A stretch of 64,000 nucleotides of DNA from CBDHFN01 sp965262605 (lineage in GTDB: Bacteria > Pseudomonadota > Alphaproteobacteria > JASGCL01). Location: positions 558,001-622,000 of the forward strand of contig CBDHFN010000002.1 of assembly GCA_965262605.1 (NCBI GenBank), given 5' to 3'. Made by a program: the position numbers and the translations under genes. The notes under the pieces are model-generated. The model searched no databases. It saw only the letters and a list, made by a program, of their open reading frames with translations, and had not been told where the DNA came from. Shown here one piece after another: positions 8,970 to 17,606 of this stretch; positions within the stretch are counted from its first letter, which is position 1; every line of letters starts with the position of its first letter.

Positions 8970-11399
8970 TTAAATATCAATATTCGCCACTGACAACGCG
9001 TTTGATTGAATAAAATCGCGTCTTGGCTCAATAACATCGCCCATCAGCGTGCTAAACAATAATGATGCTTCTTCGGCTTGATGAACCTTGACTTGTAAAA
9101 TCGTTCGTTGATTCGGGTCAAGCGTAGTATGCCATAATTGGTCGGGATTCATTTCACCCAAACCTTTATATCGTTGGATATTAAGCCCTTTTTTCGCCAA
9201 AACAAGAACTTGGTCAATTAATTCATTAGGACCACCGATTTTATGGTTATCATTTTTAAAAATCAGCGTGCAAGGATTATGAAAAATTTCTTGCAATAAT
9301 CCGCTATATTTATCTAATTCCCGTCCGTCCAGCGATTTAATCAGCGTTTGGTCAATAATATATGATTCATAGACACCGCGGATTTTACGGCTTAATTGAA
9401 ATTCGCCATTAATCAAATCACCCTGCCATAATTTTTCAGAATTTTTTTCCATGGAATTTAAGCGCGTGGCGACATATTGAATCGCGGCAATGGCATGTTC
9501 GGAATTAAGAATGTCAGTATTAAAAATGCCCGCTATTGCGCATTGTTCGGCGACTCGTTGCAAGCCAATTTTTCTGCCGATATTTTGAATATTATGGTGG
9601 ATTTTACGCATTTTATGCAAAATATCTAATAAATCTGCGCCATTATGGCGGGTGGCATCATGTTCCAAAATCGCATCTTGGGCGATGGATTGAAATAAAT
9701 ATTGTTCCATCGCGCTATCGTCTTTCAGATAAACGCCTCTTTCGCCCTTTTTTGCTTGGTATAAAGGCGGTTGGGCGATATATAAATGCCCGCGGTCAAC
9801 GATTTCACGCATTTGCCGAAAGAAAAAAGTCAATAAAAGCGTGCGAATATGGCTACCATCAACATCAGCATCGGTCATGATAATAATTTTATGATACCGT
9901 AATTTATCAATGTTAAATTCTTCGCGCCCAATCCCCGTGCCAAGCGCGGTTATAAGCGTGCCGATTTCTTGCGAAGAAAGCATTTTGTCAAATCTTGCCC
10001 GTTCAACATTCAGAATTTTACCTTTTAAGGGTAAGATAGCCTGACATTTGCGGTCGCGCCCTTGCTTTGCCGAACCACCAGCCGAATCGCCCTCTACTAA
10101 GAATAATTCCGATAAAGCGGGGTCGCGCTCTTGGCAATCGGCTAATTTACCGGGTAAGGATGCAATATCAAGCGCACCCTTACGGCGTGTTAAATCGCGG
10201 GCTTTGCGGGCTGCTTCGCGGGCATATGCGGCTTCAACCACTTTCATGATAATTTTTTTGCCCTCGGCGGGGTTTTCGCCCAACCATTCTTCAAGCTTTT
10301 CATTAACCACGCCTTCAACGACGGGACGCACTTCGCTTGATACTAATTTATCCTTGGTTTGTGAAGAAAATTTCGGGTCTGGAACTTTCACCGATAACAC
10401 GCAAGTCAAGCCTTCGCGGGCATCATCGCCAGTGATACTGACTTTTTCTTTTTTCAAAATGCCCGATTCTTCGGAATATTTGTTAATTTGGCGGGTAAGC
10501 GCACCACGAAAACCAGCTAAATGGGTGCCACCATCGCGTTGCGGGATATTATTGGTAAAGCAAAGCGTGGTTTCATGATAGGAATCATTCCATTGCATCG
10601 CTAATTCCACGGTGATACCATCGCGTTCGGCAACCAAATAAATTGGTTTTGAAATTTGCGCGATTTTTGATTTGTCTAACCAAGATACATACGCTTGCAC
10701 GCCCCCTTGATAATGAAAATTTTCCACCCGTTCGGGTTCAACTCGCTTATCGGTCAAGGTGATATTCACGCCCGAATTTAAAAACGCCAATTCGCGAATG
10801 CGGTGTTCCAAAGTTGCAAATTCAAATGTTGTTTTATTGCTAAATGTTTCCAACGAGGGTAAAAATGTAACTTCCGTGCCATTGCGCCCGTCCCAAGCTT
10901 TAACTTGTCTCAAAGAATTGACAGCTACGCCGTGGCTGAATTCCATTTCATGTTCAAACCCATCACGCCAAATGCGCAATTTCAACCAGCTTGACAGGGC
11001 GTTCACTACCGATACGCCCACGCCATGCAACCCCCCCGAAACTTTATAAGAATTGGAATCAAATTTTCCGCCCGCGTGCAATTGCGTCATAATTACTTCG
11101 GCGGCGGATACGCCCTCGCCCTTGTGCATATCAACGGGAATGCCGCGCCCATTATCGCGCACCGTGCATGAACCATCGTGGTTAAGAATCACTTGCACAG
11201 CATCGCAATGCCCCGCCAAAGATTCGTCAATCGCATTATCAAGCACCTCATAAATCATGTGATGCAAGCCCGAACCATCATCAGTATCGCCGATATACAT
11301 GCCGGGGCGTTTGCGCACAGCATCTAAGCCTTTTAGAACTTTAATTGAATCCGCGGAATATTCTTGATTTTCTGGTGGGGAATCTTGATTTTCTTGCAT
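8970..11399 (-). CDS. gyrB: DNA gyrase subunit B
   Basis: GyrB provides the ATPase of DNA gyrase, which introduces negative supercoils. The GHKL ATPase domain opens with KVLKGLDAVRKRPGMYIG and has EVLDNAIDE and the GGLHGVGVSVVNALS lid. The TOPRIM domain contains LFLVEGDSAGGSAKQGRDR, PLKGKILNVE and the metal-binding TDADVDGSH. The C-terminal tail has QRYKGLGEMNPDQLW. An in-frame TTG lies upstream at 11411, but ATG at 11399 has GAGG six bases before it and is preferred, giving 809 residues. Length and motifs favour GyrB over ParE. Confidence 0.96.
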   Translation of the reverse strand: MQENQDSPPENQEYSADSIKVLKGLDAVRKRPGMYIGDTDDGSGLHHMIYEVLDNAIDESLAGHCDAVQVILNHDGSCTVRDNGRGIPVDMHKGEGVSAAEVIMTQLHAGGKFDSNSYKVSGGLHGVGVSVVNALSSWLKLRIWRDGFEHEMEFSHGVAVNSLRQVKAWDGRNGTEVTFLPSLETFSNKTTFEFATLEHRIRELAFLNSGVNITLTDKRVEPERVENFHYQGGVQAYVSWLDKSKIAQISKPIYLVAERDGITVELAMQWNDSYHETTLCFTNNIPQRDGGTHLAGFRGALTRQINKYSEESGILKKEKVSITGDDAREGLTCVLSVKVPDPKFSSQTKDKLVSSEVRPVVEGVVNEKLEEWLGENPAEGKKIIMKVVEAAYAREAARKARDLTRRKGALDIASLPGKLADCQERDPALSELFLVEGDSAGGSAKQGRDRKCQAILPLKGKILNVERARFDKMLSSQEIGTLITALGTGIGREEFNIDKLRYHKIIIMTDADVDGSHIRTLLLTFFFRQMREIVDRGHLYIAQPPLYQAKKGERGVYLKDDSAMEQYLFQSIAQDAILEHDATRHNGADLLDILHKMRKIHHNIQNIGRKIGLQRVAEQCAIAGIFNTDILNSEHAIAAIQYVATRLNSMEKNSEKLWQGDLINGEFQLSRKIRGVYESYIIDQTLIKSLDGRELDKYSGLLQEIFHNPCTLIFKNDNHKIGGPNELIDQVLVLAKKGLNIQRYKGLGEMNPDQLWHTTLDPNQRTILQVKVHQAEEASLLFSTLMGDVIEPRRDFIQSNALSVANIDI

Positions 11400-11463
11400 A
11401 TTTTTCCTCAAATTTTCTGTTTTTTGATTATAAACCGATTCGCCAAGCTAGCAAGTTATTTTT

Positions 11464-13239
11464 TTACGATATTGCGGAATTTATCATCAATGCGCCCGCG
11501 ATATTAGCATTCACCCAATTGGCTTCAACTAATTTAATGCGCACTATATCATTAACCGCCCACTGCATACGGGTTCGCTTGGCACTAAGCAGGGTATTAG
11601 TGGTGTTGAGCGTATAAAAATCAGCGGGCATGGTTTCATAATCTACAAAACAATCAATCGGCAAATGGTTAAATCTGGCAAAAAAGCCATTTTGGGTAAA
11701 GGTTTTAATGCGGGCGGGAAAAATTTCACCAATATCATCGGCTAATAAATACGCGGCGGCGCGGTCAAACGCTTCGCGTTCACACAACATTGCTGTTCGT
11801 TCTGTATCGGAAATATGTTGCGCTATTTCGCTTAATTTCGCGGGTTTGGGCATGGATTCATCACCATTCCAACCCATGGCATGATATAAGGCGCGATGCA
11901 CCATTAAATCAGCATAACGGCGAATCGGTGAGGTAAAATGCAAATAATATTCAATTTGTAAGCCAAAATGCCCGTGGCTTTCAATCGTGTAATGGGCTTG
12001 TGCTTGGCATCGCAAAAGGATTTCACTTACTGCGAATATTGTTTGATTTTCATTGGCTTGGCGCAAAATATCGGCGTAATTTTGCGCGTATAAATTACCA
12101 TCAGGCACAGAAATATCATATACCATTAATTTTTCGCGCAATTGGCTAGTTTTTTCCATGGGCGGATTTTCATGACGGCGCATCATAGGTTTCATGGATT
12201 TTTTATATAAAAATTCTCCGACTACGCTATTGGCGCTGACCATCATATTTTCAATTAATTTATGCGCCGTTGTTTGCAAGCGTTTTGCGATGCCCGTAAT
12301 GGTTTTATTGGTAATTTCAACTTCATATTCGGGTAAATTTAATTCCAAAACAAATCGGTTTTGCCGATGATTTTCGCAATAATTATGCGCTTTAATTAAA
12401 TTATCTAATGAAATATTAATATCTTTGCTAAATTTAGCCTTGCCATCAATAAATTCTTGAATTTCTTGATAAGTTAGGCGCGCGTGCGACTGAATAATGA
12501 CTTGGTTAAATTCGGGGTTGCTGATATTGCCGTTTGCATCAATTAAAAAATTAACTTCAATGGCTAAACGCGGCTTTTGAGGTAATAACGAACATAAATC
12601 GGACGATAAAGCATGGGGCACCATGGGGGCAACAAACCCCGGTAAATACACGGAATTACCGCGTTTTTGGGCTTCTTTATCAAGAATACTATCTTGTTTG
12701 ACAAAAAAACTAACATCGGCAATCGCGACAAAGACGCGAATTTTATCGCCTTCGGGTTTGGCAAAAACAGCATCATCAAAATCTTTGGCAGTTGCGCCAT
12801 CAATGGTAATATACGCCATTTCATGCCGATTTAAGCGCGTAGGCATGGGAATTTCGTGCATTTCCAGCGCGGCTTGTTCACATTTATCCGAAAATTCTGG
12901 AGTTAATTCTGCCATTGCCAATAACATATTGGCTAAATTATCGCTATTATGCCAATCACCAAAATCATATAAGATTTCTTTAATATTGCGGGCTCTGTCT
13001 ACGGTGCAAGCGATTAAATGCCCCGCTAAATCCATTTGTTGCATGGTTTTTGGCACGACAAATTCGCGGGTGGATAATTTTTTGCATGAAAGCGCGCTTA
13101 GCCGTCCCTTGATACCATCAATCACCACAAATTCCCAATAATCTCGCCGTTCGCCGCGGTGGGCATGGTGTTTTTTGCTGTGATGCGATGACCTTGGTTT
13201 TGGTCTGCCCGTGCGATTTTTCTTATGCAATTTATTCAT
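11464..13239 (-). CDS. rnr: RNase R/RNase II family 3'-5' exoribonuclease, short form
   Basis: This 591-residue RNB-domain exonuclease degrades RNA from the 3' end. The catalytic core begins near residue 145 with ITIDGATAKDFDDAV, which holds the metal-binding aspartates. HALSSDLCSLLPQKPRLA and HFTSPIRRYADLMVHR are conserved RNB blocks. A short S1-like domain follows (about residues 510-585). Compared with the usual 750-800 residues, the N-terminal helix-turn-helix and one cold-shock domain appear missing, replaced by a Lys/Arg/His-rich leader of about 33 residues. The Lys-rich C-terminal tail is also absent. It may be RNase R- or RNase II-like in function. No ribosome binding site is obvious. 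Confidence 0.85.
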   Translation of the reverse strand: MNKLHKKNRTGRPKPRSSHHSKKHHAHRGERRDYWEFVVIDGIKGRLSALSCKKLSTREFVVPKTMQQMDLAGHLIACTVDRARNIKEILYDFGDWHNSDNLANMLLAMAELTPEFSDKCEQAALEMHEIPMPTRLNRHEMAYITIDGATAKDFDDAVFAKPEGDKIRVFVAIADVSFFVKQDSILDKEAQKRGNSVYLPGFVAPMVPHALSSDLCSLLPQKPRLAIEVNFLIDANGNISNPEFNQVIIQSHARLTYQEIQEFIDGKAKFSKDINISLDNLIKAHNYCENHRQNRFVLELNLPEYEVEITNKTITGIAKRLQTTAHKLIENMMVSANSVVGEFLYKKSMKPMMRRHENPPMEKTSQLREKLMVYDISVPDGNLYAQNYADILRQANENQTIFAVSEILLRCQAQAHYTIESHGHFGLQIEYYLHFTSPIRRYADLMVHRALYHAMGWNGDESMPKPAKLSEIAQHISDTERTAMLCEREAFDRAAAYLLADDIGEIFPARIKTFTQNGFFARFNHLPIDCFVDYETMPADFYTLNTTNTLLSAKRTRMQWAVNDIVRIKLVEANWVNANIAGALMINSAIS

Positions 13240-13342
13240 GGCTTTTGTTTAGCTTAAATAACTTTATATAGCAAGCTTTTAATTAAGGTGGGTTTTCCTA
13301 TTTTTATTAGAGGGTATTTTATTTATAATACTCCATCGTAAT

Positions 13343-13445
13343 ATTTGGGGGGATTCCCAAATCACGAACATATTAAAATATCACCATTTAAAACAGCATG
13401 AATTTTTATTTTCGCACCTTATTTTGACGCAAATTAGTATAAAAA
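13343..13445 (+). repeat. Dispersed intergenic repeat, copy A
   Basis: A degenerate copy of the element that is tandemly duplicated at 41985-42618. It has the G-run/C-run hairpin (near 13346-13360), the core with AAAACAGCATGAATTTTT, and CGCACCTTATTTTG. It then diverges into the sequence ACGCAAATTAGTAT (13427-13440), which is the reverse complement of a short motif also seen near 57.72 and 63.01 kb. It lies in the gap between the divergent rnr and pyrB. Confidence 0.75.
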
Positions 13446-13472
13446 AATGGGGAATGTCCACTATTATAATGC

Positions 13473-13500
13473 TTGACAATATTTTTTTATATTATATATT
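13473..13500 (+). promoter_or_regulatory. Candidate sigma-70 promoter of pyrB
   Basis: TTGACA at 13473-13478 and TATATT at 13495-13500 are separated by 16 bases. The pyrB ATG begins at 13507, so transcription from this promoter would start at or within a base or two of the start codon. No ribosome binding site is present, which agrees with a leaderless message. A second TATAAT at 13465-13470 lacks a matching -35 box. Confidence 0.55.
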
Positions 13501-13506
13501 TGCATC

Positions 13507-14454
13507 ATGCCTGTGTTAAAAAATTTACTTTCTATTGAATCATTAACGGATGATGAGATAAAGCTTATTTTAAATGAAAATAGCTATTTAATAAAATATC
13601 CGAATAAAATTGCAAAATTAACGGGTAAAAAACAACTGAATTTTTTTGTGGAAAATTCCACCCGCACGGCAAAATCATTTGAAATTGCGGGACAAAATTT
13701 GGAGATGGATGTTATTAATTTAGCCCCCCAAACCAGCAGTTTTTCCAAAGGCGAAACACTGCTTGACACGGCAAAAACGCTTAATTCCATGCAACCAGAT
13801 ATTTTAATCTTGCGCCATTACGAAAGTGGTGCCGCCGAATTTTTGGCAAGCCGCATTGATTGTCCGATAATTAATGCCGGCGATGGCACGCATGAACACC
13901 CCACGCAAGCATTATTGGATTGCGCCACTATCATTGAAAATAAAGGGGCGATTAGCGGCTTAAATATCACCATTTGCGGTGATATTGCGCATTCACGCGT
14001 GGCAAGGTCAAATGTTGCATTATTTTCGCGCTTAGGGGCAAATTTGACGCTTGTCGCCCCAAAAACTTTAATGCCCAATTTTGCACCAAATTCCAAAGTC
14101 AAAATTAGCCATGATTTTGACGAAGCATTAAAAGAAGCCGATGTGATTATGATGTTGCGCCTGCAATCGGAACGAATGAGCGGTAATTTTATTCCATCAG
14201 AATCGGAATATTACCATTTTTATGGTTTAACCGAAGCGCGCTTAAAATACGCCGATAAAAATGTCAAAATTATGCATCCTGGTCCGATGAATCGCGGGGT
14301 TGAAATTGAATCTTCGGTCGCAGATGCCCAGCAATCTTTAATTTTAAGCCAAGTCGCCATGGGCGTGAAAATGCGCATGACTTTATTAAGCATGTTGGTG
14401 CATGGCAATAATTGGCAAAGTGAGAATATGAATGATAAACACAATTTATATTAA
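13507..14454 (+). CDS. pyrB: Aspartate carbamoyltransferase catalytic subunit
   Basis: PyrB joins carbamoyl phosphate and aspartate in the second step of pyrimidine synthesis. The 315-residue product has the carbamoyl-phosphate loop ENSTRTAKSFE near residues 49-59, the HEHPTQALLD block, CGDIAHSRVARSN, and HPGPMNRGVEI near the end. No regulatory PyrI is seen. It overlaps the following dihydroorotase-like gene by 23 bases, an arrangement seen in many alphaproteobacteria where the two proteins are thought to associate. The ATG has no upstream ribosome binding site and lies just after a promoter-like sequence. Confidence 0.95.
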   Translation: MPVLKNLLSIESLTDDEIKLILNENSYLIKYPNKIAKLTGKKQLNFFVENSTRTAKSFEIAGQNLEMDVINLAPQTSSFSKGETLLDTAKTLNSMQPDILILRHYESGAAEFLASRIDCPIINAGDGTHEHPTQALLDCATIIENKGAISGLNITICGDIAHSRVARSNVALFSRLGANLTLVAPKTLMPNFAPNSKVKISHDFDEALKEADVIMMLRLQSERMSGNFIPSESEYYHFYGLTEARLKYADKNVKIMHPGPMNRGVEIESSVADAQQSLILSQVAMGVKMRMTLLSMLVHGNNWQSENMNDKHNLY

Positions 14455-15598
14455 CGCCCATATAATTGATACGCTCAGCGGATATAATGAAATTGGCGAT
14501 ATTATCATTAATCAAGATAATATTATTTTAGACTGGGGCAAAAACTTGCCCCGTCCCGATGGTTATGAAATAATTAATTGCCAAGGCAAGATAATTATGC
14601 CCGCCTTTGTGGATATGCGTATTACCTTACGCGATTGTTCAAATACGCAAGAATTAACTAAAATTCAAGAGCTTGCCGCCGCCAATGGCGTGGGGGCAAT
14701 TGCAATTTTACCGAACGGCAAATATCCGATTACCGATAAAAATCGCGTTAATGCAGTTTTACGCCAACCGCAAAATCATGCCGTTAAATTTTATTGTTAT
14801 GGCGCAATGACCAAGGATTTAAAGGGCGAGTTTATGGCGGAATTGGGTTTAATGAAAATGGCGGGTGCTTTGGGGTTCACCGACAGCAATTTTGCGCCCA
14901 GCAACAGCCTTGTGCAATTAAGAATCATGGAATATGCTTATGGCATTGATGCGTTATTAGTCCAGCATCCCGCCGATAATAGCCTAAATCAAGGGGTTGC
15001 CAATGACGCGCCAAAATTGGCGAATATGGGTTTAAGCCCGTCTTACCCAATGGCAGAGGCAATTTTAATTGCCCGCGATTGCGCGATTTATGAAAAAATT
15101 GGCGGTGGCAGGTATCATTTTGGGCATATCAGCACCAAAGCCGCGGTTGATTTAATCCGCGAAGCCAAAGCCAAAGGGCTTGGCATTTCGTGCGATACGG
15201 CACCGCATTATTTTTGCTATAATCACGATATGGTAAAAAATTATGCCACGGAGTTTAAAACAAATCCACCATTAAGGTCCGAAGAGGACAGGTTGGCAAT
15301 TATCGCGGGGCTTAAAGACGGCACGATTGATGCCATTGCCTCTGACCATCATTCGTTGGGGGCGGATACAAAAAATACCACTTTCGCCTTGGCAGATTTT
15401 GGCATGGCGTCTTTGCCGAATTTTTGGCAAAATTGCCTTGAATCCTCGGGTTTAAATTTGCAAGAATTGCAAAAATTATTGGCATTTAATCCCAGCAAAA
15501 TATTGCGTATTAATGATGAATTTGGCGCAATTATAAAAAATAAACCCGCGCATTTAACGATAATAAGCGATGGGCACGCCAAACTTTTGGTGCGCTAA
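14432..15598 (+). CDS. pyrC: Dihydroorotase-like protein lacking the N-terminal zinc His pair
   Basis: A 388-residue amidohydrolase-fold protein of the dihydroorotase family, encoded with pyrB (23-base overlap). Active dihydroorotases carry a DxHxH zinc motif after the first strand; here the matching place (residues 58-67) reads AFVDMRITLRD, so both histidines are missing. Later landmarks remain, including HFGHISTKAAVDLI, CDTAPHYF, NPPLRSEEDR and AIASDHHS. Such pyrB-linked homologues, including alphaproteobacterial ones, are generally regarded as non-catalytic partners that stabilise PyrB, with a separate active PyrC elsewhere. That is the likely reading here; the symbol denotes family only. 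Confidence 0.88.
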   Translation: MINTIYINAHIIDTLSGYNEIGDIIINQDNIILDWGKNLPRPDGYEIINCQGKIIMPAFVDMRITLRDCSNTQELTKIQELAAANGVGAIAILPNGKYPITDKNRVNAVLRQPQNHAVKFYCYGAMTKDLKGEFMAELGLMKMAGALGFTDSNFAPSNSLVQLRIMEYAYGIDALLVQHPADNSLNQGVANDAPKLANMGLSPSYPMAEAILIARDCAIYEKIGGGRYHFGHISTKAAVDLIREAKAKGLGISCDTAPHYFCYNHDMVKNYATEFKTNPPLRSEEDRLAIIAGLKDGTIDAIASDHHSLGADTKNTTFALADFGMASLPNFWQNCLESSGLNLQELQKLLAFNPSKILRINDEFGAIIKNKPAHLTIISDGHAKLLVR

Positions 15599-15605
15599 TA
15601 TGGCG

Positions 15606-15639
15606 CGGTGCTGAAAAAAAGCTTAACGCGACAAACTTT
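15606..15639 (+). repeat. 34-bp repeat shared with 54844-54877
   Basis: This 34-base stretch after the dihydroorotase-like stop matches 54844-54877 in reverse orientation with two mismatches. Read in one frame it spells GAEKKLNATNF, and both differences (AAC/AAT, GCG/GCA) are synonymous. It may be a trace of a once-coding element. Confidence 0.7.
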
Positions 15640-15672
15640 TTATTTATATTTAACTTGAATATTAGTGTTTTA

Positions 15673-15696
15673 TTTGATATTCATATCAAATATAAT
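15673..15696 (+). promoter_or_regulatory. Palindrome and TATAAT upstream of rluB
   Basis: A perfect inverted repeat (TTTGATAT, two-base spacer, ATATCAAA; 15673-15690) directly abuts TATAAT at 15691-15696, 14 bases before the rluB start. It could be an operator overlapping a promoter or a chance AT-rich palindrome. No good -35 box is visible. Confidence 0.3.
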
Positions 15697-15709
15697 AAAA
15701 GAAGAAATA

Positions 15710-16435
15710 ATGATAAAAGAAAAACAACGAATTGCCAAAGTCATTGCCCGCGCTGGTATTGCATCACGGCGTGAAGCCGAAGAAATTATCGTCCAAGGGC
15801 GCGTCATGGTTAACGGCAAAATGCTGCATACGCCTGCTTTTTTGGTGTCTGACGAAGATGAAATAATTGTTGATGATGTGCCGCTTAAAAAACCCGAACA
15901 AACGAAATTATACCGATTTTACAAACCGCGGGGCTATTTAACCACCCGCAGCGATGACAGAGGACGCGATACAATTATTGATATTTTGCCCAAGGAGTAT
16001 AAAAATTTAATTTCCGTGGGCAGATTAGATTATAATTCCGAAGGTTTATTATTAATGACCAATGATGGTGAGTTAGCCCGTAAATTAACCCTGCCGGCGA
16101 ATGGTTGGATTCGCCGTTATAAAGTGCGCGTTTTTGGCACGCCTTCGCCCGATTCCTTGGCAAAATTAAAAAAAGGCATCACCATTGATGATGTAAAATA
16201 TCGCCCCGTTGATGCTGAAATAATGTCGCAACAAGGCGCAAATTCATGGTTAATTATTACGCTTAGCGAGGGGAAAAATCGCGAAATCCGCACGATTATG
16301 GAATATTTTAATCACCCAGTTTCACGCTTAATTCGCCTTAGTTTTGGTCCATTTCAATTGGGCAATTTGCAACCCGGGGCGATTGAACCGATAAATAATA
16401 AAATTCTAAAAGAACAATTAGGTAAAATTCTGTAA
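15710..16435 (+). CDS. rluB: 23S rRNA pseudouridine synthase, RsuA/RluB type
   Basis: The 241-residue protein converts a uridine of rRNA to pseudouridine. An S4 RNA-binding domain occupies about residues 5-55 (RIAKVIARAGIASRREAEEI, then VMVNG). The catalytic block SVGRLDYNSEGLLLMTNDG carries the conserved Asp, and GKNREIRTIMEYF is the family's C-terminal signature. RluB and RluE/RsuA relatives share these; size and S4 domain fit RluB best. An upstream in-frame ATG at 15665 is not preferred because homologues start at the S4 domain. Confidence 0.87.
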   Translation: MIKEKQRIAKVIARAGIASRREAEEIIVQGRVMVNGKMLHTPAFLVSDEDEIIVDDVPLKKPEQTKLYRFYKPRGYLTTRSDDRGRDTIIDILPKEYKNLISVGRLDYNSEGLLLMTNDGELARKLTLPANGWIRRYKVRVFGTPSPDSLAKLKKGITIDDVKYRPVDAEIMSQQGANSWLIITLSEGKNREIRTIMEYFNHPVSRLIRLSFGPFQLGNLQPGAIEPINNKILKEQLGKIL

Positions 16436-16555
16436 ATTATGATGAGTTTTTTGGTATTATTTAGGGTATTTTCCCAAAAAACTATTTACCTAAGGATTAA
16501 AGAAAAAGTTAATGCAATAAATTTTATTTTGGGAATTAACCGCGTAAAAAATATA

Positions 16556-16584
16556 TTGCAAGTGCGAAATAAATAGATTAATAT
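16556..16584 (+). promoter_or_regulatory. Candidate promoter of mdh-sucC-sucD
   Basis: TTGCAA (16556-16561) and TAATAT (16579-16584) are 17 bases apart, leaving a leader of about 45 bases before mdh, whose ribosome binding site TAGGAG is at 16622-16627. This is a plausible sigma-70 promoter for the three-gene TCA operon. Confidence 0.45.
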
Positions 16585-16634
16585 ACCATGAAGAATCCCC
16601 CAAGTTCAAATTAAATTACCTATAGGAGAAAAAC

Positions 16635-17597
16635 ATGGCGAAAATTAATCGTGCGAAAATTGCCTTAATTGGTTCTGGAAATATCGGGGGCACATTGGCG
16701 CTTCTTGCGGGCTTAAAGGAACTAGGCGATATTATATTATTTGATATTATGGACGGCGTGCCCCAAGGCAAGGCACTTGATATTGCCCAAAGCTCACCGG
16801 TTGAGGGGTTTGATGCAGAAATTATCGGCACTTCAAATTATGCCGACTTAAAAGGCGCAGATGTCGTGATAGTAACCGCGGGCGTGCCGCGCAAACCGGG
16901 TATGAGCCGTGATGATTTAATCGGTATAAATTCCAAAGTCATGGATGCCGTAGGCGCAGGCATTAAGGAAAATTGCCCTGATGCCTTCGTGATTTGCATT
17001 ACGAATCCGCTTGATGTTATGGTTGGCAAATTACAAAAAGTTTCAGGCGTGCCCGTCAATAAAATCGTTGGCATGGCAGGCGTGCTTGATTCGGCAAGAT
17101 TTCGTTATTTCTTAGCCGAAGAATTTCAAGTTTCCGTGGAAAATGTCACGGGTTTTGTGTTGGGCGGGCATGGCGATACTATGGTGCCCTTAGTCAGATA
17201 TTCCACGGTGGGCGGTATTCCCGTGCCAGACTTAATTAAAATGGGGCTTTCAAGCCAAGAACGCATTGATAAAATCGTGCAACGCACCCGCGATGGCGGT
17301 GCCGAAATTGTTGGTTTATTAAAAACTGGTTCGGCTTTTTATGCGCCCGCATCGTCAGCGATTGAAATGGCGGAATCTTATTTGAAAGATAAGCGCAAAT
17401 TATTACCCTGTGCGGCTTATTGCCAAGGGATTTATGGCTTAAACGGATTATTTGTGGGCGTGCCCGTCATCATTGGCAAAAATGGTGTTGAGAAAATTCT
17501 TGAAATTTCGCTAAATGCCGAAGAAAAAGCCATGTTAAATAATTCGGTTGAGGCGGTGCAAAGCCTTAATAAAATCTTAGAAAACTTACCAAAATAA
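16635..17597 (+). CDS. mdh: Malate dehydrogenase (LDH-like type)
   Basis: Mdh oxidises malate to oxaloacetate with NAD in the TCA cycle. The 320-residue product has the Rossmann motif GSGNIGG at residues 13-19 and an acidic NAD-selecting residue near D37. The mobile loop VPRKPGMSRDD includes R86 and R92, of which R86 marks malate rather than lactate specificity. The catalytic His is in GGHGDTMVPL (H179). It begins the mdh-sucC-sucD operon; sucC starts nine bases after its stop. Confidence 0.96.
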   Translation: MAKINRAKIALIGSGNIGGTLALLAGLKELGDIILFDIMDGVPQGKALDIAQSSPVEGFDAEIIGTSNYADLKGADVVIVTAGVPRKPGMSRDDLIGINSKVMDAVGAGIKENCPDAFVICITNPLDVMVGKLQKVSGVPVNKIVGMAGVLDSARFRYFLAEEFQVSVENVTGFVLGGHGDTMVPLVRYSTVGGIPVPDLIKMGLSSQERIDKIVQRTRDGGAEIVGLLKTGSAFYAPASSAIEMAESYLKDKRKLLPCAAYCQGIYGLNGLFVGVPVIIGKNGVEKILEISLNAEEKAMLNNSVEAVQSLNKILENLPK

Positions 17598-17606
17598 GGA
17601 AAAACG

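Noticed and set aside
10048..10578. Open frame of 176 codons on the plus strand
   Set aside because: It lies entirely opposite gyrB, has no family features and follows from the codon pattern of the real gene.
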